Below are positions 1-8,823 of a DNA stretch of 59,082 nt, piece after piece. The stretch's first letter is position 1. Each line of letters opens with the position of its first letter. Source of the DNA: Gammaproteobacteria bacterium (GTDB lineage Bacteria > Pseudomonadota > Gammaproteobacteria > Xanthomonadales > SZUA-36); contig JAJFLA010000029.1 of assembly GCA_021772935.1 (NCBI GenBank), forward strand, positions 1-59,082, given 5' to 3'. Below the pieces are notes generated by a model. It made no database searches, had not been told where the DNA came from, and saw only the letters and a list, made by a program, of their open reading frames with translations. Position numbers and translations under genes: made by a program.

Positions 1-46
1 TGAGTTGATGGATGAAAACCACGGTGATTTCTTCACTATAAACTAG
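1..46 (+). CDS. mreB: MreB C-terminal end (partial)
   Basis: Reading from base 2 gives ELMDENHGDFFTIN followed by TAG at 44-46. This resembles the C-terminus of the bacterial actin MreB, whose last residues in gammaproteobacteria follow the pattern EMxDxHGGDxF. MreB organises lateral wall synthesis on the inner face of the cytoplasmic membrane, and mreB directly precedes mreC in this family of operons, which is what follows here. Only the last 14 codons are in the window. The stop codon lies inside the CTAG that begins the inverted-repeat element, so the element sits exactly at the end of the gene. Confidence 0.75.
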   Translation, partial: ELMDENHGDFFTIN

Positions 47-312
47 TGTGGTGTAACGTATAAATGGCACATATCAGAGGCTCACAAATGATTCAAGACA
101 AGGCGCAGTTCGAACTTAATGGTTACTCCATTAACGAGGGATGCAACGCAGGATTGAGTCATTTGTGTGCCTCCCTTCGGGCGCGGCGAGAAGCCGTCAT
201 CTGCGGTGTTGCGTCTCTTGGAAAGGACCAGCCATTCCCTGCAAGACGCGCCTTGCAGCTAACGGCTTCTCACCACGCTGATATGTGCCATTTATACGTT
301 ACACCACACTAG
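43..312. mobile_element. MITE-like element with 35-bp terminal inverted repeats
   Basis: Bases 43-77 and 278-312 are perfect inverted repeats of each other (35 bp, outermost bases CTAG, then TGTGGTGTAACG inwards). The 270-bp interior has no credible gene. It holds nested imperfect foldbacks, for example around 79-92 with 154-166, and the GAGAAGCCG stretch near 188 with CGGCTTCTC near 262. If CTAG is a 4-bp target duplication, as IS5-group elements make at YTAR targets, the true ends start at TGTGG. The alternative is that CTAG belongs to the repeat. An 82-codon open frame inside is a by-product of the repeats. The element separates mreB from mreC and could form a large hairpin in the operon transcript. 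No transposase is present, so mobility would depend on an enzyme encoded elsewhere. Confidence 0.8.
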
Positions 313-364
313 GACTTATCCTGTCAGGTTACCTTACCTGACCCTACAGGCACACGATAAAAAT

Positions 365-1240
365 TTGATACATATACAATCATCAGATTCCAGTCGCTGG
401 TTTGGCGTGGAAGGCAAGCGCACAGCGCGCTTGATGGTGTATATTCTGTTGGCTATCGTATTAATGATGATGGATCAACGTGGACATTATGTTCCCCGAC
501 TACGCAGTGCAATGGAACTTGCATTTGAGCCTGTATTTCACCTGGTCGGTTGGCCGGGCGCAGCTTTGCAATCACTTGACCAACATACCCGCGCCCGACG
601 GGGATTGATTGCTGAAAACCAGCATCTAAGTCAACAATTACTGAAGACTGCAGGTTCAGTACAAACCCAGGCATCCCTGCAAAAAGAAAACCAAAGACTC
701 AGAGACTTGCTCGAGGCAACCCAGGGCAGGGCTTATAATTTTCGCTTTGCAGAAATGAAACGTGTTGATCTGGACCCCTTCGCTCACAAGGTATGGATTG
801 ACCGCGGGGTTGAAGAGGGTGTGTTTATTGGTCAGGCGGTCATAGATGGCCTGGGTATAGTCGGTCAGGTCGAAGACGTACACCGGCATTTTGCAACCGT
901 TCGCCTGATATCCGATCCGGACCATGCGTTACCGGTACAGATTAACCGCACCGGGCTACGCACGGTAGCTTATGGAACTGGTCAAACAAGCTATTTATTG
1001 ATGCCCAATGTACCGTTGCAAGCTGATGTGAGTCCCGGTGACAGGATCGTTACATCCGGTCTTGGCGACCGCTTTCCTCCCGGCTTTCCTGTTGGTGAAG
1101 TAGAACGTGTAGAGCGTGACGGTGGTGAAACTTTTGCCATGGTTTATATGCGGCCATTTGCAGCGCTCGATCGTGGGCGTGAGGTATTGCTGATTGAGTC
1201 ACAGCTTGGCTCAGCGCCACTGCCAGCCGAACAACCATGA
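365..1240 (+). CDS. mreC: Rod shape-determining protein MreC
   Basis: MreC is a bitopic periplasmic scaffold of the elongasome that binds PBP2 and links it to MreB. The 291-aa frame has a short cytoplasmic N-terminus, one membrane segment near residues 23-38 ending in the family-typical LMVxDxR-like MMMDQRGHY, a coiled coil near 60-105, and two beta domains with the conserved DPFAHKVWIDRGVEEGV and PGDRIVTSGLGDRFPPGFPVG patterns. The chosen start is TTG at 365, because no ATG lies before the membrane segment; upstream in-frame codons without a stop leave some doubt. The stop overlaps the mreD start by ATGA, so the two genes are translationally coupled. The inverted-repeat element lies just upstream. 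Confidence 0.93.
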   Translation: MIHIQSSDSSRWFGVEGKRTARLMVYILLAIVLMMMDQRGHYVPRLRSAMELAFEPVFHLVGWPGAALQSLDQHTRARRGLIAENQHLSQQLLKTAGSVQTQASLQKENQRLRDLLEATQGRAYNFRFAEMKRVDLDPFAHKVWIDRGVEEGVFIGQAVIDGLGIVGQVEDVHRHFATVRLISDPDHALPVQINRTGLRTVAYGTGQTSYLLMPNVPLQADVSPGDRIVTSGLGDRFPPGFPVGEVERVERDGGETFAMVYMRPFAALDRGREVLLIESQLGSAPLPAEQP

Positions 1241-1728
1241 AACCCAGCCGTGAAAGCCGCAGCCTGATTTTTCTGACCGTCGTGTCAGCTATTTTGCTGA
1301 CATTGTTGCCAGCGCCGGAGGTTTTGGTGCCATTTAAGCCCTATTGGGTGGCATTGGTCGTAGTTTACTGGTCATTGGAAACCCATGATGTGATCAGCAT
1401 GGGTCTGGCCTTTCTGATCGGGTTGGTTCTGGATGCGCTCAGTGGAAGCCTGATGGGCCTGCATGCTCTGAGCCTGATTGTAATGGTATTTTTGGTACAA
1501 CGCTTCCGTTCACGATTGCGATTTTTTCCACCATGGCAACAAGCGCTTAGTGTGTTGGCGTTGCTGGTTAATGATCGCATTATCCTGATCTGGATTGCCG
1601 TACTGTTGGGTGAGCCTTTACCCACCTGGAAGCATTGGCTACCGCCTTTGGTTGGCATGGCTTTGTGGCCATGGTTGTTCCTGTTTCTCGATCGTATTCG
1701 CGCCAGGATGCGCCGGCGCAAGCCGTGA
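1237..1728 (+). CDS. mreD: Rod shape-determining protein MreD
   Basis: A 163-aa, very hydrophobic inner-membrane protein with about five membrane segments, in the usual place after mreC. MreD is the third component of the MreBCD core and interacts with MreC and PBP2. Family traits visible are the N-terminal basic stretch, the LLPAPEVLVPFKPYWVALVVVYW region and the DVISMGLAFLIGLVLDALSG segment with conserved GLxxD. It overlaps mreC by four bases, and its TGA overlaps the GTG start of mrdA, so mreC, mreD and mrdA are one coupled unit. Confidence 0.93.
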   Translation: MKPSRESRSLIFLTVVSAILLTLLPAPEVLVPFKPYWVALVVVYWSLETHDVISMGLAFLIGLVLDALSGSLMGLHALSLIVMVFLVQRFRSRLRFFPPWQQALSVLALLVNDRIILIWIAVLLGEPLPTWKHWLPPLVGMALWPWLFLFLDRIRARMRRRKP

Positions 1729-3611
1729 TCAATTTTAGCCACGATCATGCTATCAAGGATGAATGGCAGGAGCAGCGCTTGTTCAACCGCAGGGCATGGA
1801 TCGGATTACTCATCGTTGGACTATGCCTGCTGACATTGCTTGCACGTTATGTCTGGTTACAGATTTTTGCGTTTGATAGTTTCTCTACACGTTCGGAGAG
1901 CAATCGTGTTGCCGTGCGACCAGTTGTGCCCAACCGGGGTATGATTTATGACCGTCGAGGGCGGGTGATCGCAGAAAACCAACCGGCTTACCGTCTGGAA
2001 ATTGTGCCGGAAAAGGTAGCGGGAAAATCGGCGGGTCTCACGGCATTGCTGGATGAGCTATCGATCTTGATCGCTCTGAGCGAAGACGACCGGAAAAGTT
2101 TTCATAAATCACGTCGCAATTACCGGGTATTTGACAGTGTTCCGGTGAAATTTAATCTGAGTGAAGAGGAGGTCGCTCGGTTTGCAGTCAACCGACACCG
2201 GTTTCACGGTGCAGACGTGGTCCCCTACCTGTCCAGAAATTACCCTTATGGTGAGCTTTTGACCCACGTTATTGGCTACACTGGTCGTCTGGACGCGGAT
2301 GACTTAGTCGCTGTGGATGAGGGGAATTACCGCGGTACCCGTACCATCGGGAAAATTGGTGTAGAGCAGTTTCGAGAAAGAGAACTGCATGGCACCAGTG
2401 GTTTTGAGCGTGTTGAAACCAACGCCAGTGGACGGGTTTTGAATGTGCTGGAGCGGCAAGACGCAATTCCTGGAACCGATCTCGTACTATCCATTGATGT
2501 AGCTGTGCAAAGGGCTGCCTGGGATGCACTGGGTGATCGCCCCGGCTCCGTGGTGGCCATTGACCCGGTTGATGGCAGTGTCATCGCGCTGGTTAGCAGG
2601 CCCGCCTACGATCCAAACGCTTTTATTCATGGCATAAGTCAGCGGGCCTATAACAATATTCTCATGGCACCGGGTCGGCCGTTATTTAATCGTGCACTTA
2701 AGGGTGGTTATGAGCCGGGCTCCACACTAAAACCTTTTGTCGGCCTCGCCGGATTGGAGATGGGGTTGGTTACACCCCAAACCCAGGTGTTTTCCAGTGG
2801 TAAATTCTATATCGAGGGCTATAGTCGTCCTTACCGGGACCACAAAGACACAGGGCATGGCTGGGTGAATATGGGCACAGCCCTGGAACAGTCTGTCAAT
2901 ACGTACTTCTACCAACTGGCCATGGACCTGGGCATAGACCGGATGCACGACTACCTTTCTCAGTTTGGTTTCGGGGCTGTCACCGGTATAGACATACCGG
3001 GTGAAGGAAAAGGCCTGTTGCCGTCACGTGAATGGAAACGGATTGCGCATGAAGAACCCTGGTATCCGGGCGAGACCGTAATAGCGGGCATCGGTCAGGG
3101 TTTCAACGTGGTGACACCGTTGCAACTGGCCAATGCGGTTGCAGCGCTGGTCAATGGTGGCACTCGCTATGCACCCAGGTTGCTGTACGCAACCAAGATG
3201 GCGGGGGTTGAAAGGGCAAAACGGGTCAAAGCCCCGGTTGAGTTGCAGATACCGGTCAGGGACCAACAGGATTGGCAAGCGGTTTTGGGTGGCATGGATC
3301 GAGTGGTCAATGGCTTGCGTGGCACCGCCAAGGGGATAGCCGTTGACGCGCGCTATCGGATGGCGGGTAAAACCGGTACTGCACAGGTGTATCAGCTTGC
3401 CGAAGACAAACTAACTGACGACAGCGAAGTCGCTCAACACCTGCGAGACCATGCATTATTTATTGCTTTTGCACCAGTGCAGGCCCCCAGGATTGCAGTT
3501 GCCGTGGTGGTTGATCACGGAGGTGCCGGTTCAACGGCTGCAGCGCCGGTTGCGCGGGCCACGCTTGATGCCTGGTTGGACCAGGAGATTGAACAGGAGT
3601 TACAACCATGA
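1725..3611 (+). CDS. mrdA: Penicillin-binding protein 2 (elongation transpeptidase)
   Basis: A class B penicillin-binding protein that cross-links peptidoglycan during rod elongation, in partnership with the glycosyltransferase RodA. From the GTG at 1725 it is 628 aa (E. coli PBP2 is 633). One N-terminal membrane anchor lies near residues 25-47, then the dimerisation domain (VVPNRGMIYDRRGRVIAENQPAY) and the transpeptidase domain with GSTLKP (serine about residue 333), SVN and KTGTAQ (lysine about 549). The GTG overlaps the mreD stop as GTGA; a longer frame upstream lies wholly inside mreD and is not needed. It ends just before rodA. Confidence 0.95.
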   Translation: MINFSHDHAIKDEWQEQRLFNRRAWIGLLIVGLCLLTLLARYVWLQIFAFDSFSTRSESNRVAVRPVVPNRGMIYDRRGRVIAENQPAYRLEIVPEKVAGKSAGLTALLDELSILIALSEDDRKSFHKSRRNYRVFDSVPVKFNLSEEEVARFAVNRHRFHGADVVPYLSRNYPYGELLTHVIGYTGRLDADDLVAVDEGNYRGTRTIGKIGVEQFRERELHGTSGFERVETNASGRVLNVLERQDAIPGTDLVLSIDVAVQRAAWDALGDRPGSVVAIDPVDGSVIALVSRPAYDPNAFIHGISQRAYNNILMAPGRPLFNRALKGGYEPGSTLKPFVGLAGLEMGLVTPQTQVFSSGKFYIEGYSRPYRDHKDTGHGWVNMGTALEQSVNTYFYQLAMDLGIDRMHDYLSQFGFGAVTGIDIPGEGKGLLPSREWKRIAHEEPWYPGETVIAGIGQGFNVVTPLQLANAVAALVNGGTRYAPRLLYATKMAGVERAKRVKAPVELQIPVRDQQDWQAVLGGMDRVVNGLRGTAKGIAVDARYRMAGKTGTAQVYQLAEDKLTDDSEVAQHLRDHALFIAFAPVQAPRIAVAVVVDHGGAGSTAAAPVARATLDAWLDQEIEQELQP

Positions 3612-3621
3612 AGTGCTGGTC

Positions 3622-4713
3622 ATGAAGCGCTTGTTACCGGCATGGGTCGGAGCGCCGCGGTTGGATCCGGTCTTGCTTAGCTTGCTGATGTTGATCATTG
3701 GTTTTGGCTTGGTCGTGCTCTATAGCGCATCCGGACAAAACATGGTGGTCGTTAAGCAGCAAGTTGCACGCCTTGGTTTTGGTCTTGTCGTCATGCTGGT
3801 TATCAGCCAGGTGCCGCCCCGCGTCCTGAAGGCCTGGACCCCTTGGTTGTATGGTATTGGTATTGTTATGTTATTGGCGACATGGGTACTTGGTGTAGGT
3901 CGTGGCACACAGCGGTGGCTGGATCTTGGATTGCTACGATTTCAGCCTTCTGAACTGATGAAGCTGGCGGTTCCAATGATGGTTGCCTGGTATCTGCATC
4001 CCAAGGTGTTGCCGCCGACGTGGAAGGCTGTTGGCATAGCATTGGGGATATTGTTGATTCCCACCTTATTGATCGCACGACAGCCTGATCTGGGCACTGC
4101 ACTGCTGGTGGCCGCCAGTGGCATTTTTACGCTCTACCTGGCTGGCTTGCGTTGGCGGGTTTTGTTTGGCTTTGCTGGAATGGCTACCGCCGCTGCCCCG
4201 GTACTGTGGTTGGTGATGAAGGAGTATCAACGCAACCGGGTACGTACTTTTTTAAACCCTGAAGCCGATCCACTGGGGCACGGCTGGAACATCATCCAGT
4301 CAAAAATTGCCGTCGGTTCAGGTGGTCTGACGGGTAAAGGCTGGTTAAATGGTACGCAATCACATCTCGAATTTGTTCCTGAACGCCATACCGATTTTAT
4401 CCTGGCGGTGCTGTCTGAAGAATTTGGCCTGATCGGTGTCATATTATTGATGCTGGTATATTTGTTGTTGGTCGCGCGCGGTTTGTATGTTGCCAGCATT
4501 GCTCGTGATACTGGAGCAAGACTGCTGGCGGGAGCACTGAGCCTGACCTTTTTTGTTTATGTACTGGTTAATGGCGGTATGGTATCAGGTGTATTGCCGG
4601 TTGTAGGTGTGCCCTTGCCACTGATCAGTTATGGCGGCACCTCTGCCGTGACTCTGTTGGCAGGCTTCGGCATGATGATGTCCATTTATGGCCACAGGAA
4701 GTTCATAAGGTAA
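3622..4713 (+). CDS. rodA: Peptidoglycan glycosyltransferase RodA
   Basis: A SEDS-family polymerase that makes glycan strands from lipid II together with PBP2. 363 aa with about ten membrane segments. Family signatures visible are LLRFQPSELMKLA, ARQPDLGTALLV, the FVPERHTDFILAVLSEEFGLIG block and the C-terminal LPLISYGGTSAV. I start at ATG 3622 (MKRLLPAWVG), 11 bases after the mrdA stop. The same frame stays open upstream inside mrdA but has no family resemblance there. Length and order match mrdA-rodA of E. coli. Confidence 0.95.
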   Translation: MKRLLPAWVGAPRLDPVLLSLLMLIIGFGLVVLYSASGQNMVVVKQQVARLGFGLVVMLVISQVPPRVLKAWTPWLYGIGIVMLLATWVLGVGRGTQRWLDLGLLRFQPSELMKLAVPMMVAWYLHPKVLPPTWKAVGIALGILLIPTLLIARQPDLGTALLVAASGIFTLYLAGLRWRVLFGFAGMATAAAPVLWLVMKEYQRNRVRTFLNPEADPLGHGWNIIQSKIAVGSGGLTGKGWLNGTQSHLEFVPERHTDFILAVLSEEFGLIGVILLMLVYLLLVARGLYVASIARDTGARLLAGALSLTFFVYVLVNGGMVSGVLPVVGVPLPLISYGGTSAVTLLAGFGMMMSIYGHRKFIR

Positions 4714-4849
4714 TGTTTATATGTAAAACAGTGTGGTTTGTAATGAATTTAGAGCGCTTACAACAACGGTTTTTACTTCGGCTTCGGGTAAACTCTATTT
4801 CATGGCTTACTAAATACGGTTCAAGCAATCAATCTGGGATCTTTGTTTA
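4714..4849. other. rodA-mltB intergenic region
   Basis: 136 bases without a gene. A small inverted repeat (TTGTA near 4737 with TACAA near 4760) is present, but I see no T-run behind it and no convincing promoter hexamer pair. Transcription of mltB may continue from the upstream operon. Confidence 0.3.
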
Positions 4850-5830
4850 ATGCGAAAACTTCTTATTTTGTTGTTTTTTTGCGTATCCGGCTTCGCCGCT
4901 GAGCACCCTGGCACGGATGCGTTTGTAAAACGTGCGGTCTCGGAATACGCCCTTCAGGAAAATGAAGTCCGGGCTCTGCTTGCTGAGGCCGAGTACAAGC
5001 AATCCATTATCGATGCCATCAGCCGGCCTGCTGAAGGCAAGCCATGGCATGAGTACCGACCGATATTTCTGACTAATAAACGAATCAAGCAGGGTGTCGG
5101 TTTCTGGAAGAAGAACCATGAATTAATCGCCGCGGCTTCAAAGCAGTTTGGTGTAGATGAAGAAATCATCGTCGCGATCATTGGCGTGGAGACATTTTAC
5201 GGACGCATTACCGGCAGCTATCGCACCATCGATGCATTGGTCACGCTGGGGTTTTATTATCCGCAGAATTTGTCTTCTGACCGTTCCCCATTTTTTTCCA
5301 GCGAGTTAATGCATTACATCCAACTTGCTGCCGAGGAAGGTTTGCCTGCAGCCGAAATCACCGGGTCTTATGCAGGTGCAATGGGTATGGGTCAGTTTAT
5401 GCCCAGTAGTTATCGTGAATATGCCGTGGATTTTGATGCAGATGGCAGTCGCGACCTTTGGCGTTCAACTGCTGACGTTGTTGGCAGTGTAGCCAATTAC
5501 CTGCACCGGCATGGCTGGCAGCCAGGTCAAGTCGTGACCCGTCGTGCCCGCGCCTCAAATACGGCTGCCATGGATGAGATTTCCGGCTACAATTTCACAC
5601 CGACACTGAGTGTTGCGCAATGGCAGGAAAAGGGTTTTAGCAGTTCGAGTGAGCTGTCACCTGAGCTGCCGGCTGCGGTTTTGAAACTGGTTGAAAAAGA
5701 TCGTAATACCTATTGGCTGACGTTCAAAAATTTTTATGTGATTACGCGTTATAACCGTAGCCCACGATATGCAATGGCGGTTTACGAGTTAAGCCAGGAG
5801 ATCAAAAAGGGTATGGACAAATCCAGATGA
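4850..5830 (+). CDS. mltB: Lytic murein transglycosylase B
   Basis: A periplasmic lytic transglycosylase that cleaves glycan strands to 1,6-anhydro ends. 326 aa. A signal peptide (MRKLLILLFFCVSGFAA) lacks a lipobox cysteine, so unlike E. coli MltB this form is predicted soluble. The catalytic glutamate is E114 in IIGVETFYGR. The family block AGAMGMGQFMPSSY followed by DFDADGSRDLW is intact. Its TGA overlaps the rlpA start (ATGA), so the two wall enzymes are coupled, a common arrangement next to mrdA-rodA. Anhydro-products would feed the AmpG/AnmK recycling genes at 46.5-49 kb. Confidence 0.93.
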   Translation: MRKLLILLFFCVSGFAAEHPGTDAFVKRAVSEYALQENEVRALLAEAEYKQSIIDAISRPAEGKPWHEYRPIFLTNKRIKQGVGFWKKNHELIAAASKQFGVDEEIIVAIIGVETFYGRITGSYRTIDALVTLGFYYPQNLSSDRSPFFSSELMHYIQLAAEEGLPAAEITGSYAGAMGMGQFMPSSYREYAVDFDADGSRDLWRSTADVVGSVANYLHRHGWQPGQVVTRRARASNTAAMDEISGYNFTPTLSVAQWQEKGFSSSSELSPELPAAVLKLVEKDRNTYWLTFKNFYVITRYNRSPRYAMAVYELSQEIKKGMDKSR

Positions 5831-6600
5831 AATGGCTGCTTTTTCCAGTCGCCCTGATGGTACTGCTGTTGGCGGGTTGTGCAGGCGATAAACATAAACA
5901 AAGCGGGTCACGAGACGGCCCCTCCAGTCGTCATATCAGGGCCTCCGATGTGCAGGACGCGGTGCCTAAAAAAGAGCCGCTGGCCCGATATGGCAACCGT
6001 AGCCCTTATACTGTGCTGGGCAAGACATATAAGGTGTTGTCTTCCAGCAAGGGCTATCACAAACGTGGTATTGCATCCTGGTACGGCAGCAAGTTTCATG
6101 GTCGGCGCACCTCAAGTGGGGAACTTTATGATATGCACCTGGCCACTGCGGCACATAAAAGCCTGCCGCTGCCGACCTACGCGGAGGTCACCAATCTTGA
6201 TAACGGCCGCAAGATGATTGTGAAAATCAATGATCGTGGCCCATTTCATGAAGACCGTATTCTTGACCTGTCTTACGCGGCAGCAATCAGGCTTGGGGTG
6301 GATAAAACCGGCACTGCACGGGTGGATGTCCGTGCTATTGACGTGAAAAAATCAAAACGTCGGTCAAGCAGGGTGGCCGCCGAAACATTTTTACAGGTGG
6401 GAGCATTCAGCGAGCGCAAAACAGCTAAAGAACTGGCCGGTAAAATGGCAGCTGCACGGCTTAAGCCGGTCTCGGTGAAGAAAATCCGGGGGTTGTATAA
6501 AGTATGGATAGGGCCTTACGCTTCTGAGACAGAAATCGAAGCGAACATGCGTCGTGTAGTTGAACTGGGCTATGAACGCCCACATAAGGTTAGTCGTTAA
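5827..6600 (+). CDS. rlpA: Rare lipoprotein A, septal-ring transglycosylase-like
   Basis: An outer-membrane lipoprotein with a double-psi beta-barrel and SPOR domain. The 257-aa product has a lipobox LLAGC (lipidated cysteine 18), a Ser/Lys-rich linker, then the barrel domain from GIASWYGSKFHGRRTSSGE to the catalytic-type KINDRGPFHEDRILDLS, and a C-terminal SPOR domain (LQVGAFSERKTA to VWIGPYASE) for denuded glycan. In Pseudomonas aeruginosa RlpA is a lytic transglycosylase for stem-free glycan; the intact barrel residues suggest the same here. It overlaps mltB by four bases and precedes dacA by 87 bases. Confidence 0.93.
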   Translation: MKWLLFPVALMVLLLAGCAGDKHKQSGSRDGPSSRHIRASDVQDAVPKKEPLARYGNRSPYTVLGKTYKVLSSSKGYHKRGIASWYGSKFHGRRTSSGELYDMHLATAAHKSLPLPTYAEVTNLDNGRKMIVKINDRGPFHEDRILDLSYAAAIRLGVDKTGTARVDVRAIDVKKSKRRSSRVAAETFLQVGAFSERKTAKELAGKMAAARLKPVSVKKIRGLYKVWIGPYASETEIEANMRRVVELGYERPHKVSR

Positions 6601-6687
6601 GGGTAAATCGCAAGGTCTTAGTCACTATATTAAGACTCAGGCCGGTGTGAACAGGTCCCAAAGTAATATTATGGAAAAAAGTTAATC

Positions 6688-7860
6688 ATGAAGAAAATCC
6701 TGTTACTCATTGTCATTGCCGTAGTCGTGCCGTTTGCAGCAATGGCTCAACCACTACCACCACCCAAGGGCATGCCAATACCGGCGGCGCCGACATTGGG
6801 TGCAAACAGTCACATTCTTGTAGATTTCAACAGCAGCCGTGTGTTGGTTGAGAATAATTCGGATATGCGGGTTGAGCCTGCCAGTATTACCAAGGTAATG
6901 ACGAGTTATGTGGTGTTTACGGAGCTGGCCAGTGGCAATATCAAGCTGAGTGATGCGGTTGTTGTCAGCGAAACAGCCTGGCGTACCGGTGGTTCTCGTA
7001 TGTTCATCGAGCCCTCAATGGACGTGACGGTTGAACAATTAATCAAGGGCATGGTGATCCAATCAGGTAATGATGCCAGTGTTGCACTGGCGGAGCATCT
7101 TGCTGGCACAGAAAGTGCCTTTGCCGATTTGATGAACCATTACGCCACGCAATTGGGCATGACAAACAGCCACTTTATGAACGCGACTGGTTTGCCGCAA
7201 GAGGATCACTACACCACGGCTCGAGACGTTGCGATATTGAGCATTGCATTGATCGCTCAGTTCCCGGAGTTTTATCACTGGTATTCAGAAAAAGAATATA
7301 GTTTCAATAATATACGACAACATAACCGTAATAATTTATTGTGGCGAGACCCTGCGGTTGATGGCCTGAAAACCGGCCACACACAAGCTGCAGGGTACTG
7401 TTTGGCTTCCTCAGCCAAGCGTGATGGTATGCGTCTGGTTAGCGTGGTACTGGGTTCCAGCTCGGAGTCATCGCGTGTCAGCGAAAGCCAAAGCCTGCTC
7501 AACTATGGTTTCCGCTTCTTTGAAACGGTCCAGTTATACAAGGCTGGTCAGGAACTGGCGCAAGGTAAGGTTTGGAAAGGGGAAGAAGAGCAGATAAGGC
7601 TGGGTATCCAGGACGAGTTGTTTGTCACCATACCGAGAGGCCGCTACGATGACCTCGACGCGCGGGTTGAGATGCGCTCGGAATTGATTGCGCCGATCGC
7701 CGAGGGTGACGAAGTCGGACAGATATCCATTCGTCTTGAAGACGGTGAGATTGCAAGTCGTAGCCTGGTTGCTCTGGAATCAATTAATGAGGCTGGCTTC
7801 CTGGGTCGCGCATGGGATGGCATGAGCATGTGGGTTAGCGGTCTGTTTGGTGATGATTAA
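6688..7860 (+). CDS. dacA: D-alanyl-D-alanine carboxypeptidase (PBP5/6 type)
   Basis: Trims the terminal D-Ala of stem peptides in the periplasm. 390 aa. Signal peptide (MKKILLLIVIAVVVPFAAMA), then the penicillin-binding motifs PASITK (serine about residue 66), SGN and DGLKTGH, the PBP5 C-terminal beta domain, and a terminal amphipathic stretch (GFLGRAWDGMSMWVSGLFG) that would attach it to the membrane surface. GGAAAAAAG before the ATG is a usable ribosome site. The stop TAA shares its last A with the start of the next gene, linking wall and lipoate genes as in many gammaproteobacteria. Confidence 0.95.
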   Translation: MKKILLLIVIAVVVPFAAMAQPLPPPKGMPIPAAPTLGANSHILVDFNSSRVLVENNSDMRVEPASITKVMTSYVVFTELASGNIKLSDAVVVSETAWRTGGSRMFIEPSMDVTVEQLIKGMVIQSGNDASVALAEHLAGTESAFADLMNHYATQLGMTNSHFMNATGLPQEDHYTTARDVAILSIALIAQFPEFYHWYSEKEYSFNNIRQHNRNNLLWRDPAVDGLKTGHTQAAGYCLASSAKRDGMRLVSVVLGSSSESSRVSESQSLLNYGFRFFETVQLYKAGQELAQGKVWKGEEEQIRLGIQDELFVTIPRGRYDDLDARVEMRSELIAPIAEGDEVGQISIRLEDGEIASRSLVALESINEAGFLGRAWDGMSMWVSGLFGDD

Positions 7861-8141
7861 TGGCTTCCAAAGGCCCACCTGAACAGGAGACACTGCTTGA
7901 GTTTCCCTGCAAGTTCCCCATCAAGGCCATGGGTCGTAGTGAAGCTGGTTTTGAAGCATTAGTGACAAATATTATTCTGGACCACGCTGACATGTTTGTT
8001 GGTGAACGGGTAAGCTTAAATCCCAGTAGCTCCGGTAATTTCATTTCGGTCACCGTGACCATTGAGGCCCAATCAAAAGCCCAACTGGATTGCATTTACC
8101 AGCACCTGACCGACTGTGGGAAAGTCCTGGTAGCACTGTAA
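7860..8141 (+). CDS. ybeD: YbeD family protein (DUF493)
   Basis: A 93-aa ferredoxin-like-fold protein of the UPF0250/DUF493 family, found between dacA and lipB in many gammaproteobacteria. Visible family features are [14 protein letters not shown] near the N-terminus, the [28 protein letters not shown] core and the CGKVLVAL ending. It probably acts as a small regulatory or lipoate-linked protein, but its biochemical role is not established. Its start overlaps the dacA stop and its TAA overlaps the lipB ATG (TAATG). Confidence 0.92.
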   Translation: MASKGPPEQETLLEFPCKFPIKAMGRSEAGFEALVTNIILDHADMFVGERVSLNPSSSGNFISVTVTIEAQSKAQLDCIYQHLTDCGKVLVAL

Positions 8142-8818
8142 TGGTGGTAGCAAACCTGCAAGTCCGGCGTCTGGGCCAACTAGAATACGACTCTGTTTGG
8201 CGGGCCATGCAGAGATTCACCGATCAGCGTGATGAAAACACGCCAGACGAATTGTGGCTGGTGGAGCACCCACCTGTATTCACCCAAGGCCAGGCGGGTC
8301 ATGCAGAACACATTTTGGCGCCAGGAGATATTCCTGTGATTCAGGTAGATCGTGGTGGGCAGGTGACTTACCACGGCCCGGGCCAGATCGTGGCCTATCC
8401 GCTGATCGATATCCGCAGGTTAGAGATAGGCGTGCGTGAACTGGTGACAGGCATTGAGAAAGCCATCATCGAGGTGCTGCAAAGTTACGCCATCGATGCT
8501 CAGGTATTGGCAGGCGCTCCGGGCGTCTACATTGATGGTGTAAAAATCGCTTCACTTGGTTTACGGATTCGCAAGGGCAGGAGTTTTCATGGTCTTTCGT
8601 TTAACATCGATATGGATCTGGAACCTTTCCAACGGATTAATCCCTGCGGTTTACCGGGTTTGCAGGTGACTAATTTGTCAGCGTTTACCGAGGTTTCGAT
8701 GACTGAAGTTGAAGATCGCCTGATTGCCAGTTTGAGTAGAGTTTTAGGCTACAATGACCGGTTCCGCTTGGTGGCAGGTGTTTTGCCTTGCAGCGAACAG
8801 CTTGAATTGGAAGAGTAA
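8141..8818 (+). CDS. lipB: Octanoyl-[acyl-carrier-protein]:protein octanoyltransferase
   Basis: Transfers octanoyl groups from ACP to the lipoyl domains of E2 and H proteins, the first step of endogenous lipoate synthesis in the cytosol. 225 aa from ATG 8141. Family blocks visible are [18 protein letters not shown], the catalytic lysine in GVKIASLGL and the catalytic cysteine in INPCGLPG, with [10 protein letters not shown] between them. The frame is open 17 codons upstream inside ybeD; the TAATG junction is the more natural start. lipA follows after five bases. Confidence 0.95.
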   Translation: MVVANLQVRRLGQLEYDSVWRAMQRFTDQRDENTPDELWLVEHPPVFTQGQAGHAEHILAPGDIPVIQVDRGGQVTYHGPGQIVAYPLIDIRRLEIGVRELVTGIEKAIIEVLQSYAIDAQVLAGAPGVYIDGVKIASLGLRIRKGRSFHGLSFNIDMDLEPFQRINPCGLPGLQVTNLSAFTEVSMTEVEDRLIASLSRVLGYNDRFRLVAGVLPCSEQLELEE

Positions 8819-8823
8819 GTTAA

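Noticed and set aside
64-312. 82-codon open frame at the left end
   Set aside because: It lies inside the inverted-repeat element, starts and ends in the terminal repeats, and has no protein-like composition.
1635-1724. Extended N-terminus of PBP2
   Set aside because: These 30 codons lie within mreD in another frame; the GTG overlapping the mreD stop gives the normal family length.
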